Source: Mesomycoplasma dispar | GTDB lineage: Bacteria > Bacillota_I > Bacilli_A > Mycoplasmatales > Metamycoplasmataceae | Length of the DNA: 64,000 nucleotides | Direction of reading: 5' to 3' | Assembly (NCBI RefSeq): GCF_000941075.1 | Contig: NZ_CP007229.1 | Span: forward strand, 682,001-746,000 | Part shown: positions 44,701 through 55,553 of the stretch, one piece after another | Numbering within the stretch: the stretch's first letter is position 1 | How the letters are laid out: each line of letters starts with the position of its first letter | Notes under the pieces: model-generated | Databases searched by the model: none | What the model was told of the DNA's origin: nothing | What the model saw: the letters and a program-made list of their open reading frames with translations, nothing else | Position numbers and translations under genes: made by a program

Positions 44701-46100
44701 TGATTTTTTTTGAAATATTCCGCAACTTGAGGTCTTAAAGTTAAATAAGCACTTTGGTTTCTTGTAATTTTTGCAGAAATTGCATCTTTAATTGCACCAA
44801 CTGAACTAAGTCCGGTAATTTGTAGTTCAATTAGTTTTTCTTGGTTACTTTTATCTAATAATTTTAAAGAAATTTTTGCTGTTCCGGCTTGATCGTCAGC
44901 AACAACTTTAACTAAAGATTTATCAGAAGATACTGGCAACAAAGTATAATCATTTGGAATTAAACCTTGAAGACCAGAAGCTGCTACTAATTTAAGTCCG
45001 CCAAAAGTTTTTAGAGTATCAGCAAGTGCGCTTGCAAGATTTTCGTTAGAAATAACAAGTTTGCTGGATGGAGATTCCTCTTTTTTAGGTTCAACCTCTT
45101 TTGGAGTTTCCTCATTAGGTTTTTGGGCTTCGCTTCCCTGACCTTGTCCGGCTCCGCCGGTTTGATCAGTTTGACTTTGATTTCCATCAGTTTGGGTAGA
45201 TCCTCCAGATCCTCCAGATCCTCCAGATCCTCCAGAATTTTGTCCATCATTAGAATTCCCGCCACTTTGAGGATTATTTTGACTTGATGATCCTCCTTGG
45301 TTGTTTCCATTAGAATTCCCGCCACTTTGAGGATTATTTTGACTTGATGATCCGCCTTGGTTCCCATTAGAATTCCCGCTGTCTTGCCCATTTTGCTGCT
45401 GAAATTCAGTTGCTAAATTGCTAATTGCACTTACTTGGGTTGTTTTTGGAGTCTCAAAACTTTGTGGGGAGATTTTTCGTAGATGTGTTAATAGTTGATC
45501 TTGAAATTTAATGGAAAAAGCCGAAGGTAGAACTGCTTCGGTAGCAAAATTAGTTTTTAGTAACGATTTATCAAGATCATAAGTTGAAGAATCAGCGATA
45601 AAATTATCGATAAAATCTTCTTTTGCAACACTGCTGAATCCGCTTAAATCGGTTTTAAAAGCACGAGTTGCTACTTCTTTTTTTGTAATATTATCAAAAA
45701 CAAAAACGGTTAGATTTTTGATTGCATTACCTTCAACAGTAGTATTCTCATTTACTTGAATATTAAAAAATAAATTCGAAAATTTCTTATCAATTTTCGA
45801 AAAATCAACGGCCTGACTTAATTTAAAAGCGTATAAAGGATCTTTGTGTAATTTAAAAGCCTGGGCAGCAGAAATTTTACTTCATTCAGGCTTTAAACTA
45901 AAATTGCTGATCACACCGGCTAGTTCAGCATCGTTTATTGGCGGCTGTAATTCCGTTTCGGACTTATCATTATCAAATTGAGCAAGATACGAAGAACGAA
46001 GAGCTGATTTTTGAACTCCGACTCCGACTCCCGCAGTTATTCCGACAAAACTTAGGCCTGCTAAAACGATTAATACTTTGTTGCGAATTTGTTTTTTCAT
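41733..46100 (-). CDS. Giant surface adhesin, P97/P102 family, P159-like, with low-complexity repeats
   Basis: A 1455-residue protein read through several UGA codons. It starts with a basic head, one hydrophobic segment (about residues 8-29) and then a long extracellular body. Three low-complexity regions interrupt it: Gly/Ser/Asn/Gln-rich (about 233-345), Gln/Ser/Thr-rich with an 11-residue tandem unit GSNSGTQTQSQ and a Gln run (about 510-625), and Pro/Ala-rich (about 870-960). The family role is adhesion to host cells and matrix, usually after proteolytic cutting on the surface. It is followed by the P216-like gene, as P159 is in M. hyopneumoniae. P146 of the same family also has repeat-rich regions, so assignment to P159 rests mainly on size and gene order. 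Repeat number probably varies among strains. Confidence 0.78.
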
Positions 46101-46380
46101 AATGCTAAAATTATACCAAAAAGAATTAAATTTTTTTTATTTTTTATTTTTCGATTTGTTGAATTTAAATTCAAAAACAAAATTATATGTTATTTTTCAG
46201 TTTTAAAAAGTTTTTTATAATTTTTTTTTATTTATCAATTCTAACTAGAAACTTACTTCTAGCTTTTCTAAATTAATCAAATCATAAAAAATTATACAGG
46301 CATAAGCAAAAAATTTTAAGAATTTTTCAATTTTTCTTTCTCAATAAATTTGAGTTTTAATTTTAATTTACTGTTTTATT

Positions 46381-46511
46381 GGGAATGTTTATAATTTTGT
46401 GTTTTAAAATTTTACCGATTTTCTAAATAGAAATTTAATTTAATTATATATTATTTAAGTTTATGATAAACTTTATCAAAACAGATTCCGCTTAAAGCAC
46501 AAAACATTAGC
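46381..46511 (-). mobile_element. ~131-bp minimal IS256-like derivative
   Basis: Left end GGGAATGTTTATAATTTTG with its subterminal region (AAATAGAAATTTAATTTAAT) joined directly to the right subterminal region (TTATGATAAACTTTATCAAA) and a worn right end. Comparable in size to 31020-31149 but in the opposite orientation. Confidence 0.65.
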
Positions 46512-46530
46512 AAAAAGTCAATAAAATTAA

Positions 46531-46558
46531 AACGCCATTAACTTGTGCTAATGGCGTT
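46531..46558 (-). terminator. Terminator of the fruA-manA operon
   Basis: Stem AACGCCATTA / TAATGGCGTT with an 8-base loop; on the minus strand it is followed by TTTTAATTTTATT. Confidence 0.85.
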
Positions 46559-46612
46559 AAGGTTGATTAAAAACATCGGTTTTGATAGCTTTTTTACTGA
46601 TTTTAAAGATTT

Positions 46613-47518
46613 TTATTTTACCTTATTAATCAAAATTGTAGCATTTTCAGCCTTGAAAATAATTGGCTCAATAATTTTACCACTAACAAGAATTGTATCA
46701 AAAACTTGAAATTCAATTCCAGAAATTGTCCCTTGACCTTCAATGATAATAATTTCAAATCAAAAAACTATCGGATCTGGATTTAAAGAAAAAGTCTTTG
46801 AAATCTTAACTCTTTTTAAATTAAAGAAACTATTTTGTACTAAAACTTGCTGTTTTTCATCAGTTTTTTTAACAATTTTCGGAATTATTCCAGTTTTTAT
46901 CGCTCTTTTTGCTAAATCAAGATGTAATTCTCGTTTTTTGCCTGTATGATCTAAACGGTCAAAGTCATAAATCCGAAAAGTGAGATCGCTATTTTGTTGA
47001 ATTTCATAAACAAGGGAATTTTCTGGAATTGAATGGACAATTCCGGCATTTATGTAGACAAAGTCGTTTTTTTCAAGTTTATAGAAATTAGAATAATTTT
47101 CTATATTTTTTAAGTTAATTTTACTAATTTCATTAGTAAAATTAAGAGGTTTAACACCAATTAAAAACGGGTTTTGATTAGAATTTAGTACAAATCAAGC
47201 CTCATCTTTGCCCAAACTATTAAATTCAGCGGCAATTTCATTATCAGGGTGGACTTGCAAACTTAATTTTTGCCCAGCATCAATAATTTTGTGCAAATTA
47301 GGATAGACTTTTGCGTGGTAATTGGAAAAAAAATCAGGATTTTTCTTATAAAATTCTGAAAGCGGAATTGAATCGATAATCGATTCAGCATTTTCTTGGG
47401 CTGAAATTAACCAAAGTTCGCCGATTTTCTTATCAGATTTTAAATGATTTTGAAGATTTTTACCCGCTCATAAAGTTTCTTTTTGGTAAGGTTTTAGGAA
47501 AAAAATCTTGTTTTTCAT
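46613..47518 (-). CDS. manA: Mannose-6-phosphate isomerase, class I
   Basis: A 301-residue cytoplasmic zinc enzyme that converts mannose-6-phosphate to fructose-6-phosphate. The class I signature is clear: KIIDAGQKLSLQVHPDNE (about residues 76-93), where His of VHPDN and the preceding Gln are metal ligands, and NDFVYINAGIVHSI (about 152-165) carries a further ligand His. Length matches the short Gram-positive type. The ATG shares one base with the stop of the small membrane protein upstream (TAATG), so the three genes PTS, small membrane protein and isomerase are translationally coupled. With fruA upstream, the operon suggests uptake of mannose as well as fructose. A strong terminator follows. 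Reads through UGA at 46761, 47193 and 47467. Confidence 0.92.
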
Positions 47519-47790
47519 TAGTTTTGCTGTCTTAATTTTTTATTAAATACATCGTTTGCAATAAAAGCGCTAAGAATTGCAAGTAAAATTCCAAGAACTA
47601 ATGAAAAAACACCGTAGACAAAAATTTCGCTATGAAGAGCATCTTTTTTTCGATCAATTGTTTCTTTAATGAAATTTTGATATTCAGGAGCGCCAACTGC
47701 CATTAAAATAATGCCAGTTATCAATAAAATCAAACCAAGAGCTAAACTAATAAAAAGGATCGTTTTATTCTTAATTTTTCCAATTTTCAT
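47518..47790 (-). CDS. Small two-span membrane protein between PTS and manA
   Basis: A 90-residue protein with two hydrophobic segments (about residues 10-32 and 57-80), a short charged loop (FIKETIDRKKDALHSE) and a basic C-terminal tail. Its start codon overlaps the PTS stop, and its stop overlaps the manA start. It has no recognisable family motif. The coupling suggests it is needed in a fixed ratio with the transporter, perhaps as an accessory subunit; that is inference. Confidence 0.8.
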   Translation of the reverse strand: MKIGKIKNKTILFISLALGLILLITGIILMAVGAPEYQNFIKETIDRKKDALHSEIFVYGVFSLVLGILLAILSAFIANDVFNKKLRQQN

Positions 47791-49781
47791 TATTTTACTC
47801 CTTTTTTAGCGAATTTTTTATTACTACGGTCAAAAATATTAAAACTACGATTTTTCAAAAAGCCATAAATTAATGTCGTAGTTAGACTTCCAACAATTAC
47901 TGACAAAAAGAAGAAAGCAATTCCGAGTCCAACGCCGTGTTTTAGTGAACCAATTGCGCCTAAAACTGCCACAATCGGACCACCATGACCCGCCTGATTT
48001 GTAACAGCAAGAATTCCAGCAAGTCCACCAGCAACTGCAGATCCAATTACATTGGCAGTAATTACCCGTTTTGGATCGGCGATTGCAAATGGAATTGCAC
48101 CCTCAGAAATACCGATAAAACCCATAACTAGCGCCGAAATGCCGAGTGATTTTTCTTCCTGGCTAAATTTTTTCCGTCAAATTAAAGTCGCAATCCCCAT
48201 TCCAAATGGGGCAACTGGAATTGCTGCTGCCATCATTCCCATTGGTTCATAAATTTTGGTAGAAACAAGGGCAGTCGAGGTAAGAAAAGCAACTTTGTTA
48301 ACTGGACCTCCCATATCAAAACCAGCCATTCCGCCGAGTAAAAGTCCTAAAAGAAAGGCAATACCGATTCCGACACCATCTTTGTTATTAAAAACCGACT
48401 TAAGTGCTTCGATAAATTTGTCAAGAACATACCCAATTGGCGCACCGATAACAAAAATTGCCATTAAAGACCAAAAAAGACTAACACCAATCGGGATGAC
48501 AAAAATCGGCATTATTGCGCTAAAAGATTTCTGGATTTTCAGAGTATTTAAATATTTGACACTAATTCCGACAAGCAAACCAAATAAAACGGCACCGATA
48601 AAACCCATCGGTGTTTGCACCGAAATGCCGCCAATTCCGTAGAAAAGATCGTTAGAATTGGCGACCGTGGCGACAATAAATCCAGGGGCAAGTGCTGATC
48701 GGCCAGCAATTGAATAGGCGATATAAGCGCCAAGAACGCCGATCATAATTTTAAAGGCAATTAGACCAATTTCTAACATCCACCAGAGAAAATCGCCTTT
48801 TGGTGCTGCAGAATTATTCCCATAAATTGCTTTTCCAATTCCAAGTGAAAGCGCGATCATAATTCCGCCAAAAACAACATAAGGAATCATATAAGAAATT
48901 CCCGTCATGATGTGTTTGATGAAACTGCCCTGTTGTGATTTTGTCTCTTTTTGTGACTCTTTTGCTAAATTAGCCTTTAAAATAGGTGCTTTTTCCGCAT
49001 TTTCAATCACTTTTTTCGGTTGGTGAATTGCATCTTTTGTGTTGGTAAAATAAACTTTTTTACCTCAAAATGCACTAGTATCAATTTCGACATCGGCGGC
49101 AATAATGACAAATTTTGCCTGTTTAATATCAGATTCGCTAAGAATATTTTTCGGACCAACAGAGCCGCGGGTTTCAATTTTTGGATGATAACCGCTAGTT
49201 TTTAGTGCGGTTTCTAATTTTTCGGCGGCTAAATAAGTATGGGCAATTCCGACTGTACAAGAAGTAATTGCAACTACTTTTTCTAAATTAGCAAAATTTT
49301 CTTCTTTATTTTCACTATCTTTAATTGCTAGTTTTTCTTGAAAATGCTTTGCAAGATTTGCAAAAACAAAATCGACCTCAGTAGATTTTAAAATTTCCTT
49401 AACTTTGGGATCCAAAATTAGTGAAGCGATTTTAGCAAGAACATTAACTTGCGCTTCATCAAAGCCGTTTTTTGGTAATAAAATGCAAAAAAGGTATTTT
49501 GCAAGACTATTATCAAAAGTTTGTCAGTCAATTCCATCTTTTAGGGAGATGAAAAACAAAGCTGGTTTTAATACCGACTCACTTTGGGTATGTGGAATTG
49601 CAAAACCTGATTCAAGACCAGTCGGAATTTGCGACTCGCGGTTTTGTAAATCTTTGATAATTTGTTTTTCATCAGTAGCAATGTTTAATTTTAGCGACTG
49701 TTTGGCAATGAATTCAAAAACTTCGTCTTTTGTTTTTAAATTTTGCAAGAGAAAAACAAAATCTTTTTCAAAAATTTCCAT
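47790..49781 (-). CDS. fruA: Fructose-type PTS permease, EIIA-EIIB-EIIC fusion
   Basis: A 663-residue phosphotransferase permease that imports and phosphorylates fructose or a related hexose, taking phosphate from HPr. IIA domain: residues 1-140, active His in FAIPHTQS (about 64). IIB domain: about 165-265, active Cys in AITSCTVGIAHTYLA (about 172). IIC domain: about 300-650, hydrophobic, with the Fru-family stretches YMIPYVVFGG, GGMAGFDMGGPVNK and GISEGAIPFA. Domain order A-B-C is that of FruA/2-O-mannosylglycerate-type enzymes, and UGA is read as Trp at 49524, 49062 and elsewhere. First gene of the operon with the small membrane protein and manA. A good ribosome site (AAAGGAAAG) precedes the ATG. 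The neighbouring manA makes mannose a possible second substrate. Confidence 0.9.
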
Positions 49782-49906
49782 TTTACTTTCCTTTCTTAAA
49801 AATTTTTATAACTAAATGATCGCTTATTTAGCTATAAAAAATAAGGAAAATAAAAATATTTTTAAAAATAAGGGGAAATTTGAAAAAACTTTTTAAATTA
49901 GGAGTT

Positions 49907-50719
49907 TCACTCTTTTAGAATTTTTAAATTTTTTTCATAATTTTTATGATAGTGATCTGAAATCAAATTAGCAGCGCTGAAAAAAATAACATCAGAAATA
50001 AATTGCTGATTAATTTTTGAAGAAATTGAAACAAAACGGTCTTTTTGTTCTAAAGTTTGGTATAAAATTACGCGATTTTTTGCTATTTTTGTTGTTTTAT
50101 TAGCGGTAATTAAAATAAAATTGTCATTATTTTCGACAAATTTATGCAATGCAAAATTTACTTCTTTTGTTTTGCAAGATTTTGAAAACAAAATTTTTAA
50201 AGGTTCAGGCTGAACACTAACTAGCAAAAAGTTATGAAAATCACGGAAATTCACTGAATTTAGACCCAGTTTTTGTAAATTTATTGCAAGTTCGCTTGCA
50301 GCAATCGCTGAAGAACCAGCACCATAAATGAAAATTTTTTTAGCACTAACAATTTGTAATGCAAATTCAGAAATTTGTTCCAAATCAATGAGTTCTAAAG
50401 TTTGAATTAGTGAATTATGATAGTATTTATAAAGATTCTGGATTATTTTAGCGTTTTTTGTCCCATTTTCTTTTGTTTTAATTTCATTTGAATTAAGAAA
50501 ATGATAATAGACATAAAATTGCATATCCTTAAAACTTTCAAAGCCTAGTTTTTTTGCTAAATTCGAAATTAGTGAAATTGAGGACTGACTTTTATTTGCC
50601 AAAGATTTAAGTGAAGACTTATAAAAAAATTGCGGATTTTCTTGTGCTAACTTAACAATTATTTTTTCTGTTTTCGTTAAATTTTCAACAATTTTCGTAT
50701 CAAAAAAAACACTTTTCAT
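49907..50719 (-). CDS. RpiR-family transcriptional regulator (HTH + SIS)
   Basis: A 270-residue DNA-binding regulator. Residues about 1-75 form the RpiR helix-turn-helix: LTKTEKIIVKLAQENP, then KSLANKSQSSISLISNLAKKLGF and the conserved FESFKDMQF. Residues about 115-245 form a SIS domain that binds a sugar phosphate (IFIYGAGSSAIAASELA is the typical loop; then a GLNSV..F segment). It lies directly upstream of fruA on the same strand, 125 bp away, and is likely to control the fruA-manA operon in response to a sugar phosphate. Start chosen at ATG 50719; a TTG at 50749 also opens the frame but adds ten residues unlike the family start. Neither has a strong ribosome site. Confidence 0.85.
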   Translation of the reverse strand: MKSVFFDTKIVENLTKTEKIIVKLAQENPQFFYKSSLKSLANKSQSSISLISNLAKKLGFESFKDMQFYVYYHFLNSNEIKTKENGTKNAKIIQNLYKYYHNSLIQTLELIDLEQISEFALQIVSAKKIFIYGAGSSAIAASELAINLQKLGLNSVNFRDFHNFLLVSVQPEPLKILFSKSCKTKEVNFALHKFVENNDNFILITANKTTKIAKNRVILYQTLEQKDRFVSISSKINQQFISDVIFFSAANLISDHYHKNYEKNLKILKE

Positions 50720-50761
50720 AAAAAAAATACGGTAATAAACCAAATCCAATTTAATTTTAAC

Positions 50762-50809
50762 TTTTTTTCATTTTTCTTATTTTTTACTTTAAAAATGAAA
50801 AAAATTTCA
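50762..50809. promoter_or_regulatory. Inverted repeat and palindrome upstream of the RpiR-type gene
   Basis: TTTTTTTCATTTTT (50762-50775) is the complement of AAAAATGAAAAAAA (50791-50804), and TGAAA-AAAA-TTTCA (50796-50809) is a perfect dyad. Some RpiR-family operators have this spacing, so it may be an autoregulatory site; it could also form part of the pgk terminator. A looser repeat of the same region follows at about 50885-50985. Confidence 0.4.
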
Positions 50810-50988
50810 TAAGAAAGAATAAAAATTAAAAAATTTAATTTGGTTTAAAAAACACTATAAATTTAAAGTGATTACATTTTTTTTGTATTATTTTTTCGTT
50901 TCTTATTTTAAAAAACAAAAAAAATTTCAAATAAAACAAAATTAATTAAAATATTTAATTTATTTAAAAAAATACTTTAAATTTAAAG

Positions 50989-52209
50989 CTATTTTATTTC
51001 TTTTTCTTGGATTGGTCCAAGGCCGATTAGATCACCTTTTTCGATAAAACTAATCGAAGCACCTCCTCCTGTCGAAATATGACTAAATGAATTTACTAAA
51101 TTCTCAGCTTCAATTGCCGCAACTGAATCACCGCCGCCAATTACGCTATAGCAATTTTCAAGTTTGGCAATTATTTTGGCAATTTCTCTTGTTCCTTTGG
51201 CAAAATTTTTAAATTCAGCAACACCTAAAGTTCCGTTTCAAAGGACAGTTTTTGCATCTTTTAATTGACTTTCAAATAATTTAATTGTCAAAGGTCCGAT
51301 ATCCATTCCTTCAAGATGATCAGGAATTTCGAGCGGGTTTTCATCGTTATAAATTGGACTAACATCAGCAAATTCAGCCGCTAGAGCAGCATCGACTGCA
51401 AGAACTAATTTATCAGGATACTTTTCAAGCAATTCACGGGCAAGATCGAGTTTGTCATCTTCGCAAATTGATAGACCTATTTTAAATCCAAGTGCTTTTT
51501 TGAAAGTATAACCCATTCCGCCACCGATTAAAACTTTATCAGCTTTTTCTAATAAAGCAGAAATTATGCCGATTTTATCGGAGATTTTTGCGCCACCAAT
51601 AATTGCATAAAATGGTTTTTCTGGTTCAAAAATTAATTTTGAAAGCGCATCTAGTTCTTCTTTTACAAGATAGCCAATTGCGGATTCTTTAATATAGGTA
51701 GCAATTCCGACATTTGAAGCATGAGCGCGGTGCAAAGTTCCAAAGGCATCGTTAATAAAAACATCAGCTAGCGATGCTCAATATTGCCCTAATTCAGGGT
51801 CATTTTTTGACTCAGCCTTATTATTTAAATCTTGAAATCTTGTATTTTCAAGGAGAAGAATTTCGCCGTTTTGAAGTTCTTCGATTGCGTTTTCAACTTC
51901 TTCACCACGGTTTTTAGCGATGAATTTAACATCTTTACCTAAAATTTCCGCTAGTTTTTCTCCTACTAGGCGAAGTGATTTTTTCTCAAGGTCACTTTCA
52001 GATTTGATTCGACCAAGGTGGGATAAAATTATTAATTTTCCACCGTCATTAACGATTTTTTCAATAGTTTTAAGGCTAGCAACAATTCTTTTTGTTGAAG
52101 TGATTTCGCCATCGATAATTGGGACGTTAAAATCAACACGAAGAATGACTTTTTTATTTAAAAAATCTATTTCATCAATGAATTTTTTGGATTTATAAAC
52201 TGGTATCAT
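50989..52209 (-). CDS. pgk: Phosphoglycerate kinase
   Basis: A 406-residue glycolytic enzyme that transfers phosphate from 1,3-bisphosphoglycerate to ADP, one of the two ATP-forming steps of mycoplasma glycolysis. The N-terminal domain shows [16 protein letters not shown] (residues about 21-36), LSHLGRIK (about 62-69) and [17 protein letters not shown] (about 149-165). The C-terminal nucleotide domain has [15 protein letters not shown] (about 198-212), [11 protein letters not shown] (about 224-234), and [10 protein letters not shown] (about 363-372) near the end. Reads through UGA at 51778 and 51238. A strong ribosome site GGAAGGAAA precedes the ATG. It appears to be a single-gene unit. Complete and of normal length. 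Confidence 0.97.
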
Positions 52210-52563
52210 CTTTTTCCTTCCAAAAATTACTATTTTTTGTTATATTATAAACTATTAAATTGATATGATTAGAAAATGGTTTGAAAAATTTATCTATGAA
52301 TTTATGATGAAATTTTAAAAATTGCTTTAAAATTTAACTAAAACATCTAAATAAAAATTAGAAAAGGATTTTAAAAACAAAAGTGTATGAAAAATTAATA
52401 AATTTCTAATAAATAACGTTATTTTTATTTATTTTTATGATAAAATTTAGATTAGATTTTGTACCAAGGCAAAGGCAAAATTTATTTTTTGATCATATAA
52501 TTCCAATTTTATTCTATAATTTAAATTATTTTTTCAAATAAATTCAAAAGAAGTCGCTAAAAA
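52210..52563. other. Divergent promoter region, pgk / Cys-rich protein
   Basis: About 350 bp. A TATAAT-like box (TCTATAATTT at about 52512-52521) lies upstream of the plus-strand gene; a similar AT-rich box serves pgk. No other feature seen. Confidence 0.5.
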
Positions 52564-55461
52564 ATGAACAAAAACAAAACTTTAAGATTTTATTTAACGC
52601 AGATTTGCGAAGAATTTCATAAGGAAAAAGATTGCTATTATCGTCTTAAATTTGCAAAAGAAACTGTTGGTATTTTCAAATCACTTGCAGATGTTGTTTT
52701 TAAAATTGAAGATGTTAAAAATCCTGTGCGACTTTGGGTTTTACGTAACAATAAATTTGAGAATGTGATATCTTTTCCTTTGCCTATCAACATAAGAACT
52801 CTTTCTCCTGCTCAAAGAGATGAATATTTAGCGAAATTATTCGCCGAAGATTCAGAAATTAAAACAAGTAAAAGTTCTGATGTTGCTGATAAAATTAAGA
52901 AAAATGATACAATTAATCAACAAGTTGTTTCTAGATCTGATAATAGTTTAGTTTTTGAAAAAAACAAGAAAAAGCAACCAAAAACAGAATTAGTTATCAC
53001 TGAAGATGAAAAAACTGTTGATGAAATTTTGTATGCTTTAACCCAAAACGAAACTGATTTACCGATTGATTGCCCAGTTTGTGATAAGTATAACGAAGAT
53101 GAAACTGCAAGTCACGAATGTCCTTGCCATCTTATTGAACTTGAAATTTCTGATCCAAACGAAAACGACTTTGGTATTGAAAATAAAAATGCATTTCAAC
53201 CTGAACAATCAAGTGAAAGCTTCTCTTTTGAAACAGTCGATTTTGATAACAAATCTGAAGTTGACCAATTTTTAGTTGATTCTGAAACCAAAAATGACGA
53301 AGCAGTTACTAAAAAAGACTTTGAATTTACAGCAAATTTTAAAAATAATCAAGAAACTATACTCGAGCAAAAAACTAATGATGAAGACCGAACCGAAAAA
53401 GAAAAAAACGATAATTACGAAGAAATTGATAACGAAGATAAATTTGAGGAAATAACAAAATTGGAAAAAGAAAAGAAAAAAGAAAGTATTTTTCCCGAGG
53501 ATCTAGTTTTTAATCAAGAAATTTCTGATGAATTTGATAAGCAAGTTCTTGAAAAAGTTAAATATAGAACCCAAATATTAATAAAAAAAGGTCAAGAGAA
53601 AGAATTTGAAGAAGAATCAAAGTTAAAAACTCCGGTAATTGAAGGCGAAATTCTTGATGGAAATGATCTTGAAAATGATTATGAAAACCATCATGATAAT
53701 TTAAGCGATTCACACTCTGAATTTTGCGATTCTCCCGTCTCGTCTAGTTTCTCAAAATCTCCTTGTTCTGCTTGTGCTCATAATGGATCTTGTCCTTGAT
53801 GTCAAAAGTATCGTAATTATTTATTAGAAGCAAAAGATTGCCCTGCCTGTCTTGCTAGATTTAAGGAGCAAAATTTTGACTACCTTGGAAAAATTCACGA
53901 ACTACGTTCAACAAGTTTTGTTGCTAAAAAACTTACAAAAGTTCCGTCGCAAATTTGCAAAACTTGTACACATAATGCGCTTTGTTCTTGATGCCAAAGA
54001 TATCGTAATTATTTATTAGAAGCAAGAAATTGTGGTGGATGCAAGGAATTGTTACGGGCAAAAAATATCGATCTTGACCGTAAAATTTTTGAATTATCAC
54101 ATCCTTCTTATCCAAGTTTTTTGTTAAAAAACAAATATTTTAGCAATTGTAAGGCTTGCAATCATAATGCAAGTTGTCCTTGATGTCAAAAATACCGTAT
54201 TTATTTACAAGAAGCAAAAGATTGTCCTGCCTGTCTTGCTAGATTTAAGGAGCAAAATTTTGATGTTGATGCTAAATTATTAGAACTTCGCTTTGATTCT
54301 TATTCTAAAAATTTACCGATAATTCGGTCAAAAATTTCCTGTTCTGCTTGTTTTCACAATGTAAGTTGTCAATGATGTCAAAAATATGCAACTTATTTAT
54401 TGGAAGCAAAAAATTGCCCTGCCTGTCTTGCTAGATTTAAGGAGCAAAATTTTGACTATGAACAAAAATTAGCCGAATTACGCGTAAATAATTATAGTGA
54501 TTTATATTCTTTAGTTTGACAGCAAACTTATAATTCACCTTGTGCTACTTGCAATCACAATTTCTTTTGCCCAAAATGCCGTAAATTAGCAGCATATTAC
54601 CGTGAAGCACGAAAATGTTCTGCTTGCAAAGAGTTGCTACGAGCAAGAAATATTGATATTGAAGAAAAAATCTACCAATTATCATATTATCCATATTTTG
54701 AATCACGCGCTTTAGTAACTCACCAATTTTTAGAGCAGCAAAAACTTGCATATAATGCAAATTGTGCTTCTTGTTCCCACGTTTATTTTTGTAAATTCTG
54801 TCAAAAATACCGTGCATTTTTACTTGAAGCAAAAAATTGTCCCGCTTGTCGCTACCTTTTTGCCCAAAAAAACCTTTCAATTGATTACTTATTAAAAATA
54901 ATTAATTATGAATTTCATAGCGATGATTTCAACCATATAAATCCACTTTTAGTTTTGGCTCACGGAAAAACGATCGCTCACGAGACAATTCCGGAAATTG
55001 TTGAAATTCCTCAAGTTGTCGAAGTCGTTCTTGATTATTCTTGAATTAAAATTTATCATTGTCCTGCTGGAATTACAAATTATCCACTAAACAAATTCCC
55101 AGCACTAATTCCGCTATTCCAAGGAATTGTCTACCAAGCTTTATTAGGACTAAATTGAGCTGATCATAATTCAATTGTTGATGATGAATTATTTAATACA
55201 AAACGTGGTTATGGTGGTTATAATGTCCAAAGCGGACTTTCAGTTGGGCTAGGTGATCTTAGTGTTGATGAAGCAACTCGGGTAATTGCCGCTTCGACTT
55301 CAAGTGTCGATGACGACGAAGAAATTATAATCGTTGCAACCGAAAAGTCAACAATTTGGGGTCTTCCTTCTTATGTTCTATGATTTGTGCTTTTTGCGGT
55401 AATTGCTGTTCTTATTATCGTTATTGTGATGTTCGTCCTTCACGGTGTTGGAATAATTTAG
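52564..55461 (+). CDS. Tail-anchored protein with six zinc-ribbon-like Cys repeats
   Basis: A 965-residue protein read through many UGA codons. Residues 1-110: compact, moderately hydrophobic unknown domain. Residues 110-395: acidic, Glu/Asp/Lys-rich disordered region that contains one degenerate Cys module (CPVCDKY...CPCHL, about 174-195). Residues about 400-790: six tandem modules of about 60-75 residues with the pattern CxxCxHNxxCxxCxKYxxYLLEAxxCxxC followed by an amphipathic helix (LARFKEQNFD, or LLRAKNID). Each module supplies six Cys, enough for one or two zinc sites. Then a hydrophilic domain, and a single strong membrane span near the C terminus (about 938-962). There is no signal peptide, so the body is probably cytoplasmic. 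No family recognised. Separate transcription unit with its own terminator. Confidence 0.82.
53825..54480 (+). repeat. DNA-level repeats within the Cys-module gene
   Basis: A block around CCTGCCTGTCTTGCTAGATT and the following AAGGAGCAAAATTTTGA recurs unchanged at about 53840, 54226 and 54421, in modules 1, 3 and 4. Modules 2, 5 and 6 carry a different variant. This points to recent internal duplication or conversion. Confidence 0.8.
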
Positions 55462-55503
55462 CAATAAATTTATACAGTTTTTTTTAACAAAATCAAAATT
55501 TTT

Positions 55504-55553
55504 CTACCAATTCCATTTTTTGTAAAAAATTTTATAAAAAATGGAATTGGTAG
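55504..55553 (+). terminator. Strong terminator of the Cys-module gene
   Basis: A perfect 18-bp stem: CTACCAATTCCATTTTTT at 55504-55521 and its complement at 55536-55553, followed by TTTTATTTTAATT. Confidence 0.92.

Larger units (their letters stand above)
46101..46612. other. Gap between adhesin promoter and manA
   Basis: About 510 bp containing the P159-like gene's upstream region, a 130-bp IS derivative and the manA terminator. No gene recognised. Confidence 0.5.

Noticed and set aside
44222-45391. Plausible Gln/Lys/Leu-rich proteins in other frames of the P159-like gene
   Set aside because: They are shadows of the repeat regions: low complexity, no ribosome sites, and they overlap a 1455-residue gene in the correct frame.
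36139-46100. P97 R1-type AAKPE cilium-binding repeats
   Set aside because: No AAKPV/E pentapeptide repeats are present in either adhesin; the repeats here are of other types.
46381-46511. Small RNA gene upstream of the P159-like adhesin
   Set aside because: The segment is explained as two joined IS ends, the same as at 31020-31149 in opposite orientation.
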